In this document: positions 33,990 through 47,023 of the stretch, in pieces | Numbering within the stretch: the first letter of the stretch is position 1 | How the letters are laid out: each line of letters begins with the position of its first letter | Assembly: GCA_012931725.1 (NCBI GenBank) | Contig: CM022944.1 | Location: 76,044,151-76,108,150, forward strand | Length of the DNA stretch: 64,000 bases | From: Litsea cubeba | Taxonomy: Eukaryota > Streptophyta > Magnoliopsida > Laurales > Lauraceae | Direction of reading: 5' to 3' | Translations under genes and position numbers: made by a program | The notes under the pieces: model-generated | Told to the model about the DNA's origin: nothing | Databases searched by the model: none | The model's input: the letters and a program-made list of their open reading frames with translations, nothing else

Positions 33990-36900
33990 TGTCACACCCC
34001 GAAACCGGGCCCTGTAGTGATCCGACCTCGGGGTGCGAAATTTTAGGATAAATTTGAAACTTTTGTTATGTTTCCCAAGATCCGTGTGAATGAGGATAAT
34101 CAAATTCCAACACGATCAGAGTATATTTTCGCGGAAGCTAAACATGTTGTTACGACTCGGAATCCGTGGCCATCGGGTTCCGTGTCGCACACAACCAATA
34201 TCACAAAGCCATCAAATAAACAGACTGTCACAAAATGTAAATCATAGAACACTGAGCTGGTAGTAACAAGACTATTTATTTCCCACATATTCAAATTACA
34301 ATTAACAAATGTCTTAATTACAAACCCAATGAAAAAGGCTAACAAAGCCATACAAATAAACCACTAAGTGACATACTACCCCGAGTGATTTTATGAGCTC
34401 CGGTGCCAAACTTGACATCTAGATGATATCAATGGGCAGCCTCTAACGTCAGACCGGCGGTCCCACCGCCTCCTCCGATCAAACACCTAAAAACAGAAAG
34501 AGAGGAAACTGGCACCAAACAAACAGGGTCAGACACGACGGTCTGGCAAGCGAATAAACAAGTAAGATGAAACAAAAGGACATACATAAAACCTGATGAA
34601 ATCATTGTAAAACCGAATAAAGAGTCTAAACAATAATAGCAATAAATCATGATAAAATGATCGAAAGACCAAACATAAATATCAAAGCAAATAAAAGAAC
34701 AGTCTCAGAAGTACGAATGTCTCGAAAAGATAGTAGCCCGTATAAAACATTTAATAGTTGGAAATACATTTCAAATCCTAAATAATGGCAACAATACGAT
34801 GAAAGATCGATATCATAATCATTAGCAAACTCCAAGAATATAATGAGTATAAACAAATAAGAATCATAAAACAGATAAAACATTGGCAACAACACATAGC
34901 TATATTCTCCTATTACTGAAGTAACAAGAGCAGACAGAACCGTAGCCACTACACGTGGGACCGGAAATAGGATCAGAACCGTAGGCATACAAATGGGACC
35001 GGCAGATCAAAATCAGAACCGTAGCCATACAAATGGGACCGGCAGATCAAATCAGAACCGTAGCCATACAAATGGGACCGGCAGATAGAAACCGTTGCCA
35101 TGGTCGGTACAGACAGAATCCAAACTGCAGTTGGCGGACAAATTAAAGATCCCAAGCCGGGTGATCAGCCCGACAAGGTGACCTAAGCCTAGTGGTGCCT
35201 TTAGTTTTCAAAACTCGAACCGATACAAATCAAACCATAATACTAATCCCTTTGGCTCAGGGGCTCACACTACAAAGCTCTGGCCCCGTCTTGCCTTGAG
35301 GTTTTATTTTCAAAATACTAGTCTTATCAAAATAATAGTCTCATCGAATAAATCCCGAATGTGACGAACCACACCAATCTCCTTTCAAATCGATTCGGAG
35401 AAAACATACGAATATCCATGGTAAACCGCTCAAATACACATCAAAGTGATTTGTATAAAATCATACGATTAATCCTTTCGAACATGGAAAACTACATGAT
35501 TTTATAACAAACCATCGATGCTATTTAAATTAGTTTACCAAAGAATACAAATACAAATACAAATACAAACACCTCCTCTAACTTGAAATGGAATGGAATT
35601 GTGTAGAATGACTTAATGACTTACCAAGGGACCATCTCAATACACATTTAACCTTTAAACATTGATTAATAAAGAGTGCATTTGATGCCAATGAAAATCC
35701 ATAATATTTAAATGATAAAGTGCGTATTGAGACTTAAAGGGTTCCCGGTTAATTTCACATATGCTCATTCTCACCTCATTCCCATTCCCATTCCCATTTC
35801 ACAATTTTCCAAACATCACAAGTAATCCCAAAACTCTTAAAATCAGGCCACAACTGGTCTTAACCCAAGCCCAAAACAGTCTATTCATTTAGTCCCAAAC
35901 AGCCCTTTAAACATGGCCCAAACAGTCCTTAAAACAGCCCAAAAACTAACCTTGAATGGTCCCTAAAACAGGTCTTAAAACAGTCCAATATCAGGCCCTG
36001 AAATGGCCCAATGTCAGGTCTTAAAAACAGCCCAAAACTAACTTTGAATGGCCCACAAAAATAGGTTTTAAATCAGCCCAAACTGACCCTTTAATGGCCC
36101 ACAAAACAGGTTTTTAAATCAGCCCAAAACTGAACCTTTAATGGCCCACAAAACAGGTTTTTAAATCAGCCCAAAACTGAACCTTTAATGGCCCACAAAA
36201 CAGGTTTTTAAATCAGCCCATTATCAGGCCCTGAAATGGCCCAATATCAGGTCTTGAAATGGCCCAAAGACTGACTTGAATGGTCCAAGAAATAGGCCCA
36301 AAGAACACCCCAAAAACAGGCCCAAAACTGATTTTTAAATGGACCCAGAAATCAGCCTGAATCAGGCCCCTAGGCTGGGCTGGGCTCGCTCGAGCGACCC
36401 CAGGCCCGCTCGAGCGAAGCCCAAACAGAGCCTGGGTCGCTCGAGCTACCCAGTGGGTCGCTCGAGCGAGCCAGGCAGAACCTGGTCCGCTCGAGCGGCC
36501 CACTGGGTCGCTCGAGCGGACTGGGCTCTGTCCAGTCTGGCTCGTTGAGCAATTTTTTTTCATTCTTCTTCTTCATTTTTGATTCTTTTTCATTCCCAAA
36601 CCTTCATACATATTTCCTAGATCATTTGGGCCCTTCCTTGACCTTCCAAACTCATCAAATCCCCAATCATAAGCAATCTAATTAACCAAACAAACACTTT
36701 TAAATCAAAGCCTTTTTCCCTCCATTCTTTAAACACCAACTCTTAACACAAGGAAAGCAAAATTTTTAAATTAACTAAAGTGAAACCAAACCTCCAATAC
36801 ATTATGAGGCAATAGCATAAGAGGAAATCAACAAAACATTGCTTCATTTATTCAAAGTAAATCCATAAACCATGAGGAGATGAGGACTTAACTATGAAAT

Positions 36901-37913
36901 GCCATGAAACCAAACAAGAGAAATGAAACCATCATATTAATTGAAAATTCCACTTGCCTCAAGGTTAATTGAGAGAAATAAGACTCCACAAACCAAGCTC
37001 TAGGATCTCAAGCTCCCAACCTACAAAAACCCCAAAATTTTCAAAGAAAACCCTAAAAATCCATTTTTCTCAAATCTCCAAGGAAAGCTCTTGCATGAGT
37101 GATGAAAACACTCAAAATAAAAAGGAAAACAAAGATCTAAGGTTTGGAAAGCCATTGCTAACCTTGAAAAGCCCAAACGAAGAAGAGGAGCTTAGATGAG
37201 AGCCTTGCTCTAGCTCAAAATCCTTGAAAAAGGCATCTTTGGGAAGCCAAGAGAGAGGAGAAGAAGATGAGGAGATCATTCCTCCATTTAGCATCAAAGA
37301 ACAAGAGACACATGAGGAGAGAGGAAGGGGCTGGGAGAAGAACCCTATCTCCTCCCCTTTGTTGCAGGAAAATGAAGGATGGGAGAGAAGAGAACCCAAA
37401 TGGAGGTTTTATAAGGCTAAGTGGGCTGGGCCCCATGGGCCCCAATCTTCACAAGGTTGAAACTAACATTTGTGGGTCCCGAATGAGATCGACGAAGAAG
37501 ACAAAATCGATCAACGAAATATTTACTTTCCAAAAAGTATATTTTCCCCAATTTCTGAAATTTTTGAAATTCATGGACAGATTTAATGTGAAAAGTCAGT
37601 TTTGCCCTTTTTCTCGAAAAACGCATTTTCTGATCATCGAATCAAAATGGTCAAAACATGAAAGTTGTTAAACTTCATAAAATGAGTCAAAATGCACCAA
37701 AATCAGAATTTTTAGAAATCAGAAGTAATTTCTCATAAAAATACATAACATATGGACCGGGTCAAACCAAGGTCAACGGTCCTCAAAATCTCCAAGGCTA
37801 TGGAAAAATCTAGTCAAACTCAAAAACAAGGTCAAACCAACTCAAATCTCGCTTAAAAGCTAAACCACGATTAAACGATACTAAACAGAGGAATTGGGGG
37901 TCGGGGTCTTACA
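33990..37913 (-). repeat. LARD-like 3' LTR (left copy)
   Basis: Contains three units of about 40 bp at 34,975-35,095 (AGAACCGTAGCCATACAAAT), a 47-bp unit family at 36,080-36,220 (CAGGTTTTTAAATCAGCCC), six CTCGAG palindromes at 36,386-36,528, AATAC microrepeats near 35,545, and a minus-strand TATA box at 37,407-37,416. Open frames on both strands have no domain. Confidence 0.92.
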
Positions 37914-37929
37914 TCCTCCCCCCCTTAGA
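37914..37929 (-). other. Polypurine tract of the LARD-like element
   Basis: Minus strand TCTAAGGGGGGGAGGA before the TGTAAG LTR start, like the AAGGGGTGGAGGATG tracts of elements B, C and D. Confidence 0.8.
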
Positions 37930-40718
37930 ACCCATTTGGTCCTCCAAATGGTCTAAACCAAATCAAAATCAAAAACCCAAAAGACAAAAGAAAACACTGA
38001 CACCCTATGCTAAACCTCGGGAACTGAGAGACCCTCTGATCAAGCCTGACGTTGAGATGCACGGTCAACAACACTCTGATTCGGTTGAAAGCTTCACACT
38101 GTTCCACATATTTGTTCAAGACATACTCCTCTGACCAAACTAGAGTTCAACGATTCTTCTAATCATCCTTGGTGTCATCTGTCGTTCCTGCACTGGATCA
38201 TTTCCTTTACCTACCTCGTCAGTCACTGTCGGTCCAAGAAACCGCAAATTCTGCATCTTTCTATCTTTTTGGAATTCTGTGCCTTAAGTCCTTCAAAGCT
38301 GCACACGGTGTCCCTGACACTTGTACGAAGATGTGATCGTAGACATACCTTCACTAAAAAATCTCCATCCCGAAAAATTCTGGAATTCCATATGTTTGCT
38401 CTAGCTATGTTTCCCGAATGCATCATCAGCTCCTGGCATCCAAGTATGTCGTCAATCCTTCTTTGTCCTGAAATTACAAACTCCAAATTCTATAGGTCTC
38501 CCGTCACTGACTTGGTCTGCTACAACCTAGATGTCATACTGCTATACACCAAATGTTAAACTGCCATAACCTGCTGAGCTGTTCTGTGTCGAAACTTCGC
38601 ATGGCTTGCCTCTTCAGATTTCACTATTCGAGTCTTCTACCCTTGACATGTAAAGCCGACCTTGGAAATCCAATCTGTGTTCACAACTCCATATTCCAAT
38701 CTTCCTGTGCTGTACTCAGAATTCCTGCCCACATCTGATTCCATCTGCTTACTGCTCTTGATCTCTTACCTGGTACTGTGTTATCAACAAAATAGTCCTG
38801 TCAAACTGGCATCATTTCCTGATAAGCTGAAACTTTCGATCTAAGTCTTGAATGATGTTTACTCTCTCATAAATCCAACTTTGTCTCCAACTGAACCAGT
38901 ATATCTCCTGACATCCATCAACCCTTCAATTCTTACACCTCCAAACTCCAACCATAAGCTAATAAACTCATTCCATTCAATGCCAAACAACCCTTAAAAT
39001 TTTAAACATAAGGACTAAAACAATTACTTAGCTAAATCTCATCGCTTTAAAACATAGTAGAAACCGAACCTCTAAATTGTAAAATAAAGCTTAATAAATA
39101 AAGTTTATCAAAGTCTGAGTATGAAATAACATTATTCATTTTGAAATTTATATTTTCACAACTCAACAAATCATTGAAATACTCAACAAATTTTAAATCA
39201 GGATTTCAAAAGTAAATCAGGTTCATATAGTATGACTATACATCAAATTTTGTTGAAATCTGAGTGTTAATTGAACACTAAACCTTGTTGAAATCTGAAC
39301 TCATTTGTCCATAAAAATCCTGTGGAAAAAAAAATCCAAACACATTTACTTATAAAAATCCTGTAGAAATCCAAACACAGTTGAATGTTAAAACAAATGC
39401 AGGAATCCACATATAATCTGAACACAAAAACCCCTAGGAAGTTCATTTCACATAGCCAAAGAAAACAAATCAATGAAATAGAAATCTCGCACTACTCTTT
39501 GAGAAAGAAATACAATTTTAATTATTTGCTTTTAAAGATCAGTTTATCCACTAGTCTCTACAATCCATCATTAAAAACATCCATCCCTTTCCAACCAAAT
39601 ATACAAAGTTTTGAAATCATTAAGGTTTTGAAATGTAGATGTCAACATTTAAGAAAATTAAAACAAGAGCAAAATTTCAAGATCATTGTGTAACAATGTC
39701 TTAAGAAGATTAAATAAAAATTCGAAACACAAATCCTTATGAAAACAAAATCATGTAACTCATGAAAAAGAGTAGAATGACATGGTTATTTCAAAATTAG
39801 CCTTAAAGAAGAAACATAAATCCATTGTTTAAACACTACATGGATAAATCATAGACATTAAGGAAAACATAACAAAGATGAAAACATCACGAAAATCATT
39901 CTCACCTAGAAAAGGGACATCACCATAACTGAGGTATACACTTGCATCTGCATGTTGTCCAATCCAATACCCTGTAAGTCGGTAAAATTCACAGGGTTTC
40001 TTCTGCTGCCAAAAGTTATCTTGACCACAACGAACCATTCACTTGATATTATCTCTGAAAAACTACACTGGCTAAGCTGCAAGTCCTGAAAATTCTTAGC
40101 CAAATCCATGACAAGGCTCGTCGAATCCGGGAAATCCCTGAGTTTCTGGCACTAGCTTCCAACCTTACTAACTAAGAATCATTTCTCTCTTCAAAAAATC
40201 AATAGCTGATATGCCTTTTACAGTCCTTCATCTTGGAAAGATGGTCTGAGTTCACCCAAAAATCCACATTTACTTACCTTAGTACGCTGCATGACGATCC
40301 TTGATTAGCTGAAAGGGGGTCTTCAAATACAGCTCACGTCCTACTTTGGCGGGCTAATGCACATGTCTTCTCTCATTAACCACAATGAAGATGCTGAAGG
40401 CTGAAAGTCTGCTGATGTTCTCCGAAAACAACATACTAAGTTCACAGGGTTCTCAGTCTCCGACACAAGCACAGACAAAAGACACCGAACAAGAGTATGG
40501 AGACTTTAAATTCTCCACCACAAAGGAGGAATTTGGTCATCCAAATCTCCTAACAACAATAACAAAAAGGAAAGACAAGCAAAGTCTCCCGAACTGAAAG
40601 AAAAGCCGACTCAAATCAAAAGAAACAATGACACGAGAAAACAAATCGACACAATCTAACGAGTCCTCACCAGACGTCTTAATGTCTATAGAGTATTTTA
40701 TTTCCTAGAAACTAACCA
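37930..40718 (-). other. Non-coding internal region of the LARD-like element
   Basis: About 2.8 kb, AT-rich in the middle. Longest frames are under 105 codons and carry no retroelement motif. I see no zinc knuckle, D-S/T-G, YVDD-like or integrase pattern on either strand. Confidence 0.8.
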
Positions 40719-40730
40719 GCTCTGATACCA
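40719..40730 (-). other. Primer-binding site of the LARD-like element
   Basis: Minus strand TGGTATCAGAGC, continuing TGG, four bases from the 5' LTR; initiator tRNA-Met type. Confidence 0.85.
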
Positions 40731-40734
40731 AACC

Positions 40735-43700
40735 TGTCACACCCCGAAATCGGGCCCTGCAGTGATCCGACCTCGGGGTGCGAAATTTTGGGATAAATTT
40801 GAAACTTTTGTTATGTTTCCCAAGATCCGCGTGAATGAGGATAATCAAATTCCAACACGATCAGAGTATATTTTCGCGGAAGCTAAACATGTTGTTACGA
40901 CTCGGAATCCGTGGCCATCGGGTTCCGTGTCGCACACAACCAATATCACAAAGCCGTCAAATAAACAGACTGGCACAAAGTGTAAATCATAGAACACTGA
41001 GCTGGTAGTAACAAGACTATTTATTTCCCACATATTCAAATTACAATTAACAAATGTCTTAATTACAAACCCAATGAAAAAGGCTAACAAAGCCATACAA
41101 ATAAACCACTAAGTGACATACTACCCCGAGTGATTTTATGAGCTCCGGTGCCAAACTTGACATCTAGATGATATCAATGGGCAGCCTCTAACGTCAGACC
41201 GGCGGTCCCACCGCCTCCTCCGATCAAACACCTAAAAACAGAAAGAGAGGAAACTGGCACCAAACAAACAGGGTCAGACACGACGGTCTGGCAAGCGAAT
41301 AAACAAGTAAGATGAAACAAAAGGACATACATAAAACCTGATGAAATCATTGTAAAACCGAATAAAGAGTCTAAACAATAATAGCAATAAATCATGATAA
41401 AATGATCGAAAGACCAAACATAAATATCAAAGCAAATAAAAGAACAGTCTCAGAAGTACGAATGTCTCGAAAAGATAGTAGCCCGTATAAAACATTTAAT
41501 AGTTGGAAATACATTTCAAATCCTAAATAATGGCAACAATACGATGAAAGATCGATATCATAATCATTAGCAAACTCCAAGAATATAATGAGTATAAACA
41601 AATAAGAATCATAAAACAGATAAAACATTGGCAACCACACATAGCTATATTCTCCTATTACCGAAGTAACAAGAGCAGACAGAACCGTAGCCACTACACG
41701 TGGGACCGGAAATAGGATCAGAACCGTAGCCATACAAATGGGACCGACAGATCAAAATCAGAACCGTAGCCATACAAATGGGACCGGCAGATCAAATCAG
41801 AACCGTAGCCATACAAATGGGACCGGCAGATAGAAACCGTTGCCATGGTTGGTACAGATAGAATCCAAACTGCAGTTGGCGGACAAATTAAAGATCCCAA
41901 GCCGGGTGATCAGCCCGACAAGGTGACCTAAGCCTAGTGGTGCCTTTAGTTTTCAAAACTCGAACCGATACAAATCAAACCATAATACTAATCCCTTTGG
42001 CTCAGGGGCTCACACTACAAAGCTCTGGCCCCGTCTTGCCTTGAGGTTTTATTTTCAAAATACTAGTCTTATCAAAATAATAGTCTCATCGAATAAATCC
42101 GGAATGTGACGAACCACTCCAATCTCCTTTCAAATCGATTCGGAGAAAACATACGAATATCCATGGTAAACCGCTCAAATACACATCAAAGTGATTTGTA
42201 TAAAATCATACGATTAATCCTTTCGAACATGGAAAACTACATGATTTTATAACAAACCACCGATGCTATTTAAATTAGTTTACCAAAGAATACAAATACA
42301 AATACAAATACAAACACCTCCTCTAACTTGAAATGGAATGGAATTGTGTAGAATGACTTAATGACTTAACAAGGGACCATCTCAATACACATTTAACCTT
42401 TAAACATTGATTAATAAAGAGTGCGTTTGATGCCAATGAAAATCCATAATATTTAAATGATAAAGTGCGTATTGAGACTTAAAGGGATCCCGGTTAATTT
42501 CACATATGCTCATTCTCACCTCATTCCCATTCCCATTTCACAATTTTCCAAACATCACAAGTAATCCCAAAACTCTTAAAATCAGGCCACAACTGGTCTT
42601 AACCCAAGCCCAAAACAGTCTATTCATTTAGTCCAAAACAGCCCTTTAAACTTGGCCCAAACAGTCCTTAAAACAGCCCAAAAACTAACCTTGAATGGTC
42701 CCTAAAACAGGTCTTAAAACAGTCGAATATCAGGCCCTGAAATGGCCCAATGTCAGGTCTTAAAAACAGCCCAAAACTTACTTTGAATGCCCACAAAAAT
42801 AGGTTTTAAATCAGCCCAAACTGAACCTTTAATGGCCCACAAAACAGGTTTTTAAATCAGCCCAAAACTGAACCTTTAATGGCCCACAAAACAGGTTTTT
42901 AAATCAGCCCAAAACTGAACCTTTAATGGCCCACAAAACAGGTTTTTAAATCAGCCCAAAACTGAACCTTTAATGGCCCACAAAATAGGTTTTTAAATCA
43001 GCCCAATATCTGGCCCTGAGATGGCCCAATATCAGGTCTTGAAATGGCCCAAAGACTGACTTGAATGGTCCAAGAAATAGGCCCAAAGAACACCCCAAAA
43101 ACAGGCCCAAAACTGATTTTTAAATGGACCCAGAAATCAGCCTGAATCAGGCCCCCTGGCTGGGTTGGGCTCGCTCGAGCGACCCCAGGCCCGCTCGAGC
43201 GAAGCCCAGACAGAGCCTGGGTCGCTCGAGCTACCCAGTGGGTCGCTCGAGCGAGCCAGGCAGAACCTGGTCCGCTCGAGCGGCCCACTGGGTCGCTCGA
43301 GCGGACTGGGCTCTGTCCAGTCCGGCTCGTTGAGCAATTTTTTTCATTCTTCTTCTTCATTTTTTATTCTTTTTCATTCCCAAACCTTCATACATATTTC
43401 CTAGATCATTTGGGCCCTTCCTTGACCTTCCAAACTCATCAAATCCCCAATCATAAGCAATCTAATTAACCAAACAAACACTTTTAAATCAAAGCCTTTT
43501 TCCCTCCATTCTTTAAACACCAACTCTTAACACAAGGAAAGCAAAAATTTTAAATTAACTAAAGTGAAACCAAACCTCCAATACATTATGAGGCAATAGC
43601 ATAAGAGGAAATCAACAAAACATTGCTTCATTTATTCAAAGTAAATCCATAAACCATGAGGAGATGAGGACTTAACTATGAAATGCCATGAAACCAAACA

Positions 43701-44697
43701 AGAGAAATGAAACCATCATATTAATTGAAAATTCCACTTGCCTCAAGTCTAATTGAGAGAAATAAGACTCCACAAACCAAGCTCTAGGATCTCAAGCTCC
43801 CAACCTACAAAAACCCCAAATTTTCCAAAGAAAACCCTAAAAATCCATTTTTCTCAAATCTCCAAGGAAAGCTCTTGCATGAGAGATGAAAACACTCTAA
43901 ATGAAGAGGAAAACAAAGATCTAAGGTTTGGAAAGCCATTGCTTACCTTGAAAAGCCCAAACGAAGAAGAGGAGCTTAGATGAGAGCCTTGCTCTAGCTC
44001 AAAATCCTTGAAAAAGGCATCTTTGGGAAGCCAAGAGAGAGGAGAAGAAGATGAGGAGATCATTCCTCTATTTAGCATCAAAGAACAAGAGACACATGAG
44101 GAGAGAGGAAGGGCCTGGGAGAAGAACCCTATCTCCTCCCCTTTGTTGCAGGAAAATGAAGGATGGGAGAGAAGAGAACCCAAATGGTGGTTTTATAAGG
44201 CTAAGTGGGCTGGGCCCCATGGGCCCCAATCTTCACAAGGCTGAAACTAACATTTGTTGGTCCCGAATGAGATCGACGAAGAAGACAAAATCGATCAACG
44301 AAATATTTACTTTCCAAAAAGTATAGTTTCCCCAATTTCTGAAATTTTCGAAATTCATGGACAGATTTAATGTGAAAAGTCAGTTTTGCCCTTTTTCTCG
44401 AAAAACGCATTTTCTGATCATCGAATCAAAATGGTCAAAACATGAAAGTTGTTAAACTTCATAAAATGAGTCAAAATGCACCAAAATCAGAATTTTTAGA
44501 AATCAGAAGTAATTTCTCATAAAAATACATAACATATGGACCGGGTCAAACCAAGGTCAACGGTCCTCAAAATCTCCAAGGCTCTGGAAATATCTAGTCA
44601 AACTCAAAAACAAGGTCAAACCAACTCAAATCTCGCTTAAAAGCTAAACCACGATTAAACAATACTAAACAGAGGAATTAGGGGTCGGGGTCTTACA
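40735..44697 (-). repeat. LARD-like 5' LTR (right copy)
   Basis: Close match to 33,990-37,913. It has one more copy of the 47-bp unit (42,800-43,000) and one fewer CCCATT hexamer pair near 42,525. TATA (minus) at 44,191-44,200, about 500 bp into the LTR; six CTCGAG palindromes at 43,172-43,312. Confidence 0.92.
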
Positions 44698-45660
44698 AGT
44701 AGTTTTTATCGATGATGTTCTAGTGTATTCCAAGAGTAAGGAAGAGCATGAAGAACACTTGAGGACGTCATTGCAGCTTTTGAGGGACAACCAGCTCTAT
44801 GCAAAGTTGAACAAATGTGAATTTTGGCTAGAACAAGTTGCATTTCTAGGCCACATCATTTCAAGAGTTGATCCAACCAAGATTGAGGTAGTTGTCAAGT
44901 GGAAGAGACCCAGGAGTGTGACAGAAATTAGAAGTTTCTTGGGATTAGCATGCTACTACTGAAGATTTGTCCAAGGTTTTTCGTCCATTGCAGCACCATT
45001 GACGGAGTTAACCACGAAGAATGTACCTTTTGTTTGGACCGATCAATGTGAAAACACTTTTCAGGAGTTGAAGAAAAGCTTAACCACAGCTCCAATCCTC
45101 ACATTACCATTGGGCAGCGGTGGATTTGTTATTTTTACGGATGCAGCAAATGTGGGATTAGGCTGTGTATTGATGCAAGATGGCAAAGTGATTGCGTATG
45201 GCTCGAGACAGTTGAAAGATCATAAAAAGAACTACGCAATGCATGACTTGGAGTTGGCAGCAGTAGTTTTTGCTTTGAAGATGTGGAGACACTATCTCTA
45301 CGGGGAGAAATTCAAAGTCCATTCTGACCACCGAAGTTTACAGCATTTATTCTCACAGAAAGAATTGAATATGAGGCAGAGACGGTGGATGGAGTACATA
45401 AAAGTTCCTGATCAAGTATCACCCAGGCAAGGTTAATGTTGTAGCTGACGCATTGAGCAGAAAATCAGCGGTTATGGCTAGTTTGAGAGGAGTTAGTGTT
45501 TACCAGCAGTTTGAAGAAATTGGAGTAGAAGTGTAACCTTTGAAGAAGGGTGTGATGTTAGCACATATGATAGTGTCTGAGCATGCTTTTATTCAGAAGA
45601 TTAAAGACAGCAAGATGCAAGACCCAGACTTGGCCAATATTGTGGAATAGATTGTAGAAC
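44698..45660 (+). pseudogene. Element B reverse transcriptase C-terminal half and RNase H
   Basis: Resumes with VVFIDDVLVYSKSKEEHEEH, so the catalytic F-I-D-D is intact, then GHIISR, FLGLACYY, and RNase H: FTDAANVGLGCVLMQ, AYGSRQLKDHKKNY, HDLELAAVVFALKMWRHYL, VHSDHRSLQHLFSQKELNMR. A TGA at 44,960-44,962 stands for the usual Arg of YYRRFV. A deletion and frameshift near 45,405 removes a few codons before YHPGK...VVADALSRKS, which continues in another frame to about 45,660. Confidence 0.88.
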
Positions 45661-45739
45661 GTCTAGATTTTAGGATTTCAGAGGGAGTATTATATTTTCG
45701 TCAATGGTTGTGTGTATCGAATGTGGATGATTTGAAGGA

Positions 45740-46990
45740 TGAAATAATGACTGAAGCTCGTAGCACATAACTTGAAGAACAGGTTTTGGTGGAATAACAT
45801 GAAGTGAGAGATAGCAACTTTTATGTCACGATGCTTGACTTGCCAGATGATCAAAGCAGAACATTAGAAGCCTCCAGGTTTGCTACAGCCTTTGGAGATT
45901 CCGGTGTGGAAATGGGAGCACATCACGATGGATTTCGTCTCCGGTTTGCCTAACACCAAGAGAGGGAACAATGCTATTTGGGTTATCGTAGACCGTCTTA
46001 CGAAGTCTGCTCATTTCATTCTGATGAAGACTGGGAATATGATGCATATGGCACCACTTACAAGTTTGTTCATCAATGAGATTGTCAGTAAACATGGTCA
46101 ACCCATCTCCATCACTTCAGACAGAGACAACATATTTGTTTCGAGATTCTGGAAGACTTTTTTTGAGTCTATGGGTACCAAATTTCAGTTCTGCACAGCA
46201 TATCATCCTCAGACAGATGGTCAGTCAGAACGGATGATACATACTCTTGAAGATATGTTACATGCTTGTGTATTAGACTTCAAGTTTCAATGGGATGAGT
46301 ACTTACCGCTTTGTGAGTTCGCATATAACAATAGCTACTATTCTAGCATCGGAATGGCACCTTTCGAGGCACTTAATGGCAAAAGATGCAGAACTCCGGT
46401 TTATTGGGAAGAAGTTGGTATTCGTAGGTTCCATGGACCGACAATAGTTGGAGAAACAAGTGTTAAGGTCAAATTGATTCAGGACAGATTGAAGATTACT
46501 TGAAGCAGATAGAAGAGTTATGAGGACACTCGCAGAAGAGAATTACAGTTTGATGTGGGTGACAAGGTATTTTTGAAAGTGTCATCGGTTAGAGGGACTC
46601 TGAGGTTAGGAAAGAAAGGCAAGTTATCAAGCAGATTTATTGGTCCGTATGAGATTTTGAGCAAGATTGGGAAGGTTGCCTATAGACTTACGTTACCACC
46701 GGAACTCTCCGGGGTGCGTAAAGTATTTCACGTCCCCATGCTCAAGAAGTATGTTCACAGTCCTTCTCATATAATTCCACACGAGCCTTTAGAAATTCGA
46801 GAAGATGCAATGTATGTGGAGAAGCCAATCAGGATCATTGACACCAAAGTACATGAGTTGAGAAATCAGACTATCCATTGGGTCAAGGTACTTTGAGAAA
46901 ATCACGAGCCAGAAGAAGCAACTTGGGAATTGAGAGATCAAGTTCAGAGAAAATATCCACACTTATTGCCAGAGGTAAACTTGTTTTTTT
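45740..46990 (+). pseudogene. Element B integrase and chromodomain (broken)
   Basis: The zinc-binding part (about 45,760-45,875) is frameshifted. The core is clean from 45,880: TMDFVSGLP, TSDRDNIFVSRFW, HPQTDGQSERMIHTLEDML give Asp, Asp and Glu. Then GDKVFLKVSSVRGTLRLG, YRLTLPPELSGVRKVFHVPMLKKY and a C-terminal chromodomain-like stretch IRIIDTKVHELRNQTIHWVK, then ENHEPEEATWELRDQ. Stops: TGA at 46,501, TAG at 46,507 and TGA at 46,894 (in place of the Trp of VLWENH), all fitting C-to-T or G-to-A. In chromoviruses the chromodomain steers integration to marked chromatin. Confidence 0.88.
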
Positions 46991-47008
46991 TTTTTAGGAC
47001 CAAATATC

Positions 47009-47023
47009 CTAAGGGGTGGAGAA
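47009..47023 (+). other. Element B polypurine tract
   Basis: CTAAGGGGTGGAGAA directly before the LTR; same place and type in D (53,143-53,158) and C (60,305-60,319). Confidence 0.8.

Larger units (their letters stand above)
33990..44697 (-). mobile_element. LARD-like non-autonomous LTR element, 10.7 kb, minus strand
   Basis: Two long direct repeats, 33,990-37,913 (3,924 bp) and 40,735-44,697 (3,963 bp), plus-strand ends TGTCACACCCC and GGGTCTTACA, flank only 2.8 kb without any gag, protease, integrase or RT motif. AGTAG lies on both sides (33,985-33,989; 44,698-44,702). The minus-strand primer site (TGGTATCAGAGC at 40,719-40,730) and polypurine tract (37,914-37,929) show the direction. The LTR start on its own strand, TGTAAGACCCCGACCCC, matches the Tekay/Del-like LTRs of this window, so it probably depends on such an element for proteins. 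Confidence 0.92.

Noticed and set aside
34647..34988. Hydrophobic 113-codon minus-strand frame, repeated at 41,392-41,733
   Set aside because: It lies in both LTRs of the LARD-like element and its conservation follows from recent LTR identity; no protein family recognised.
36386..36528. Regularly spaced palindromic repeats that could suggest a CRISPR array
   Set aside because: Plant nuclear LTR context, 10-bp motif, irregular spacing, no unique spacers and no cas genes.
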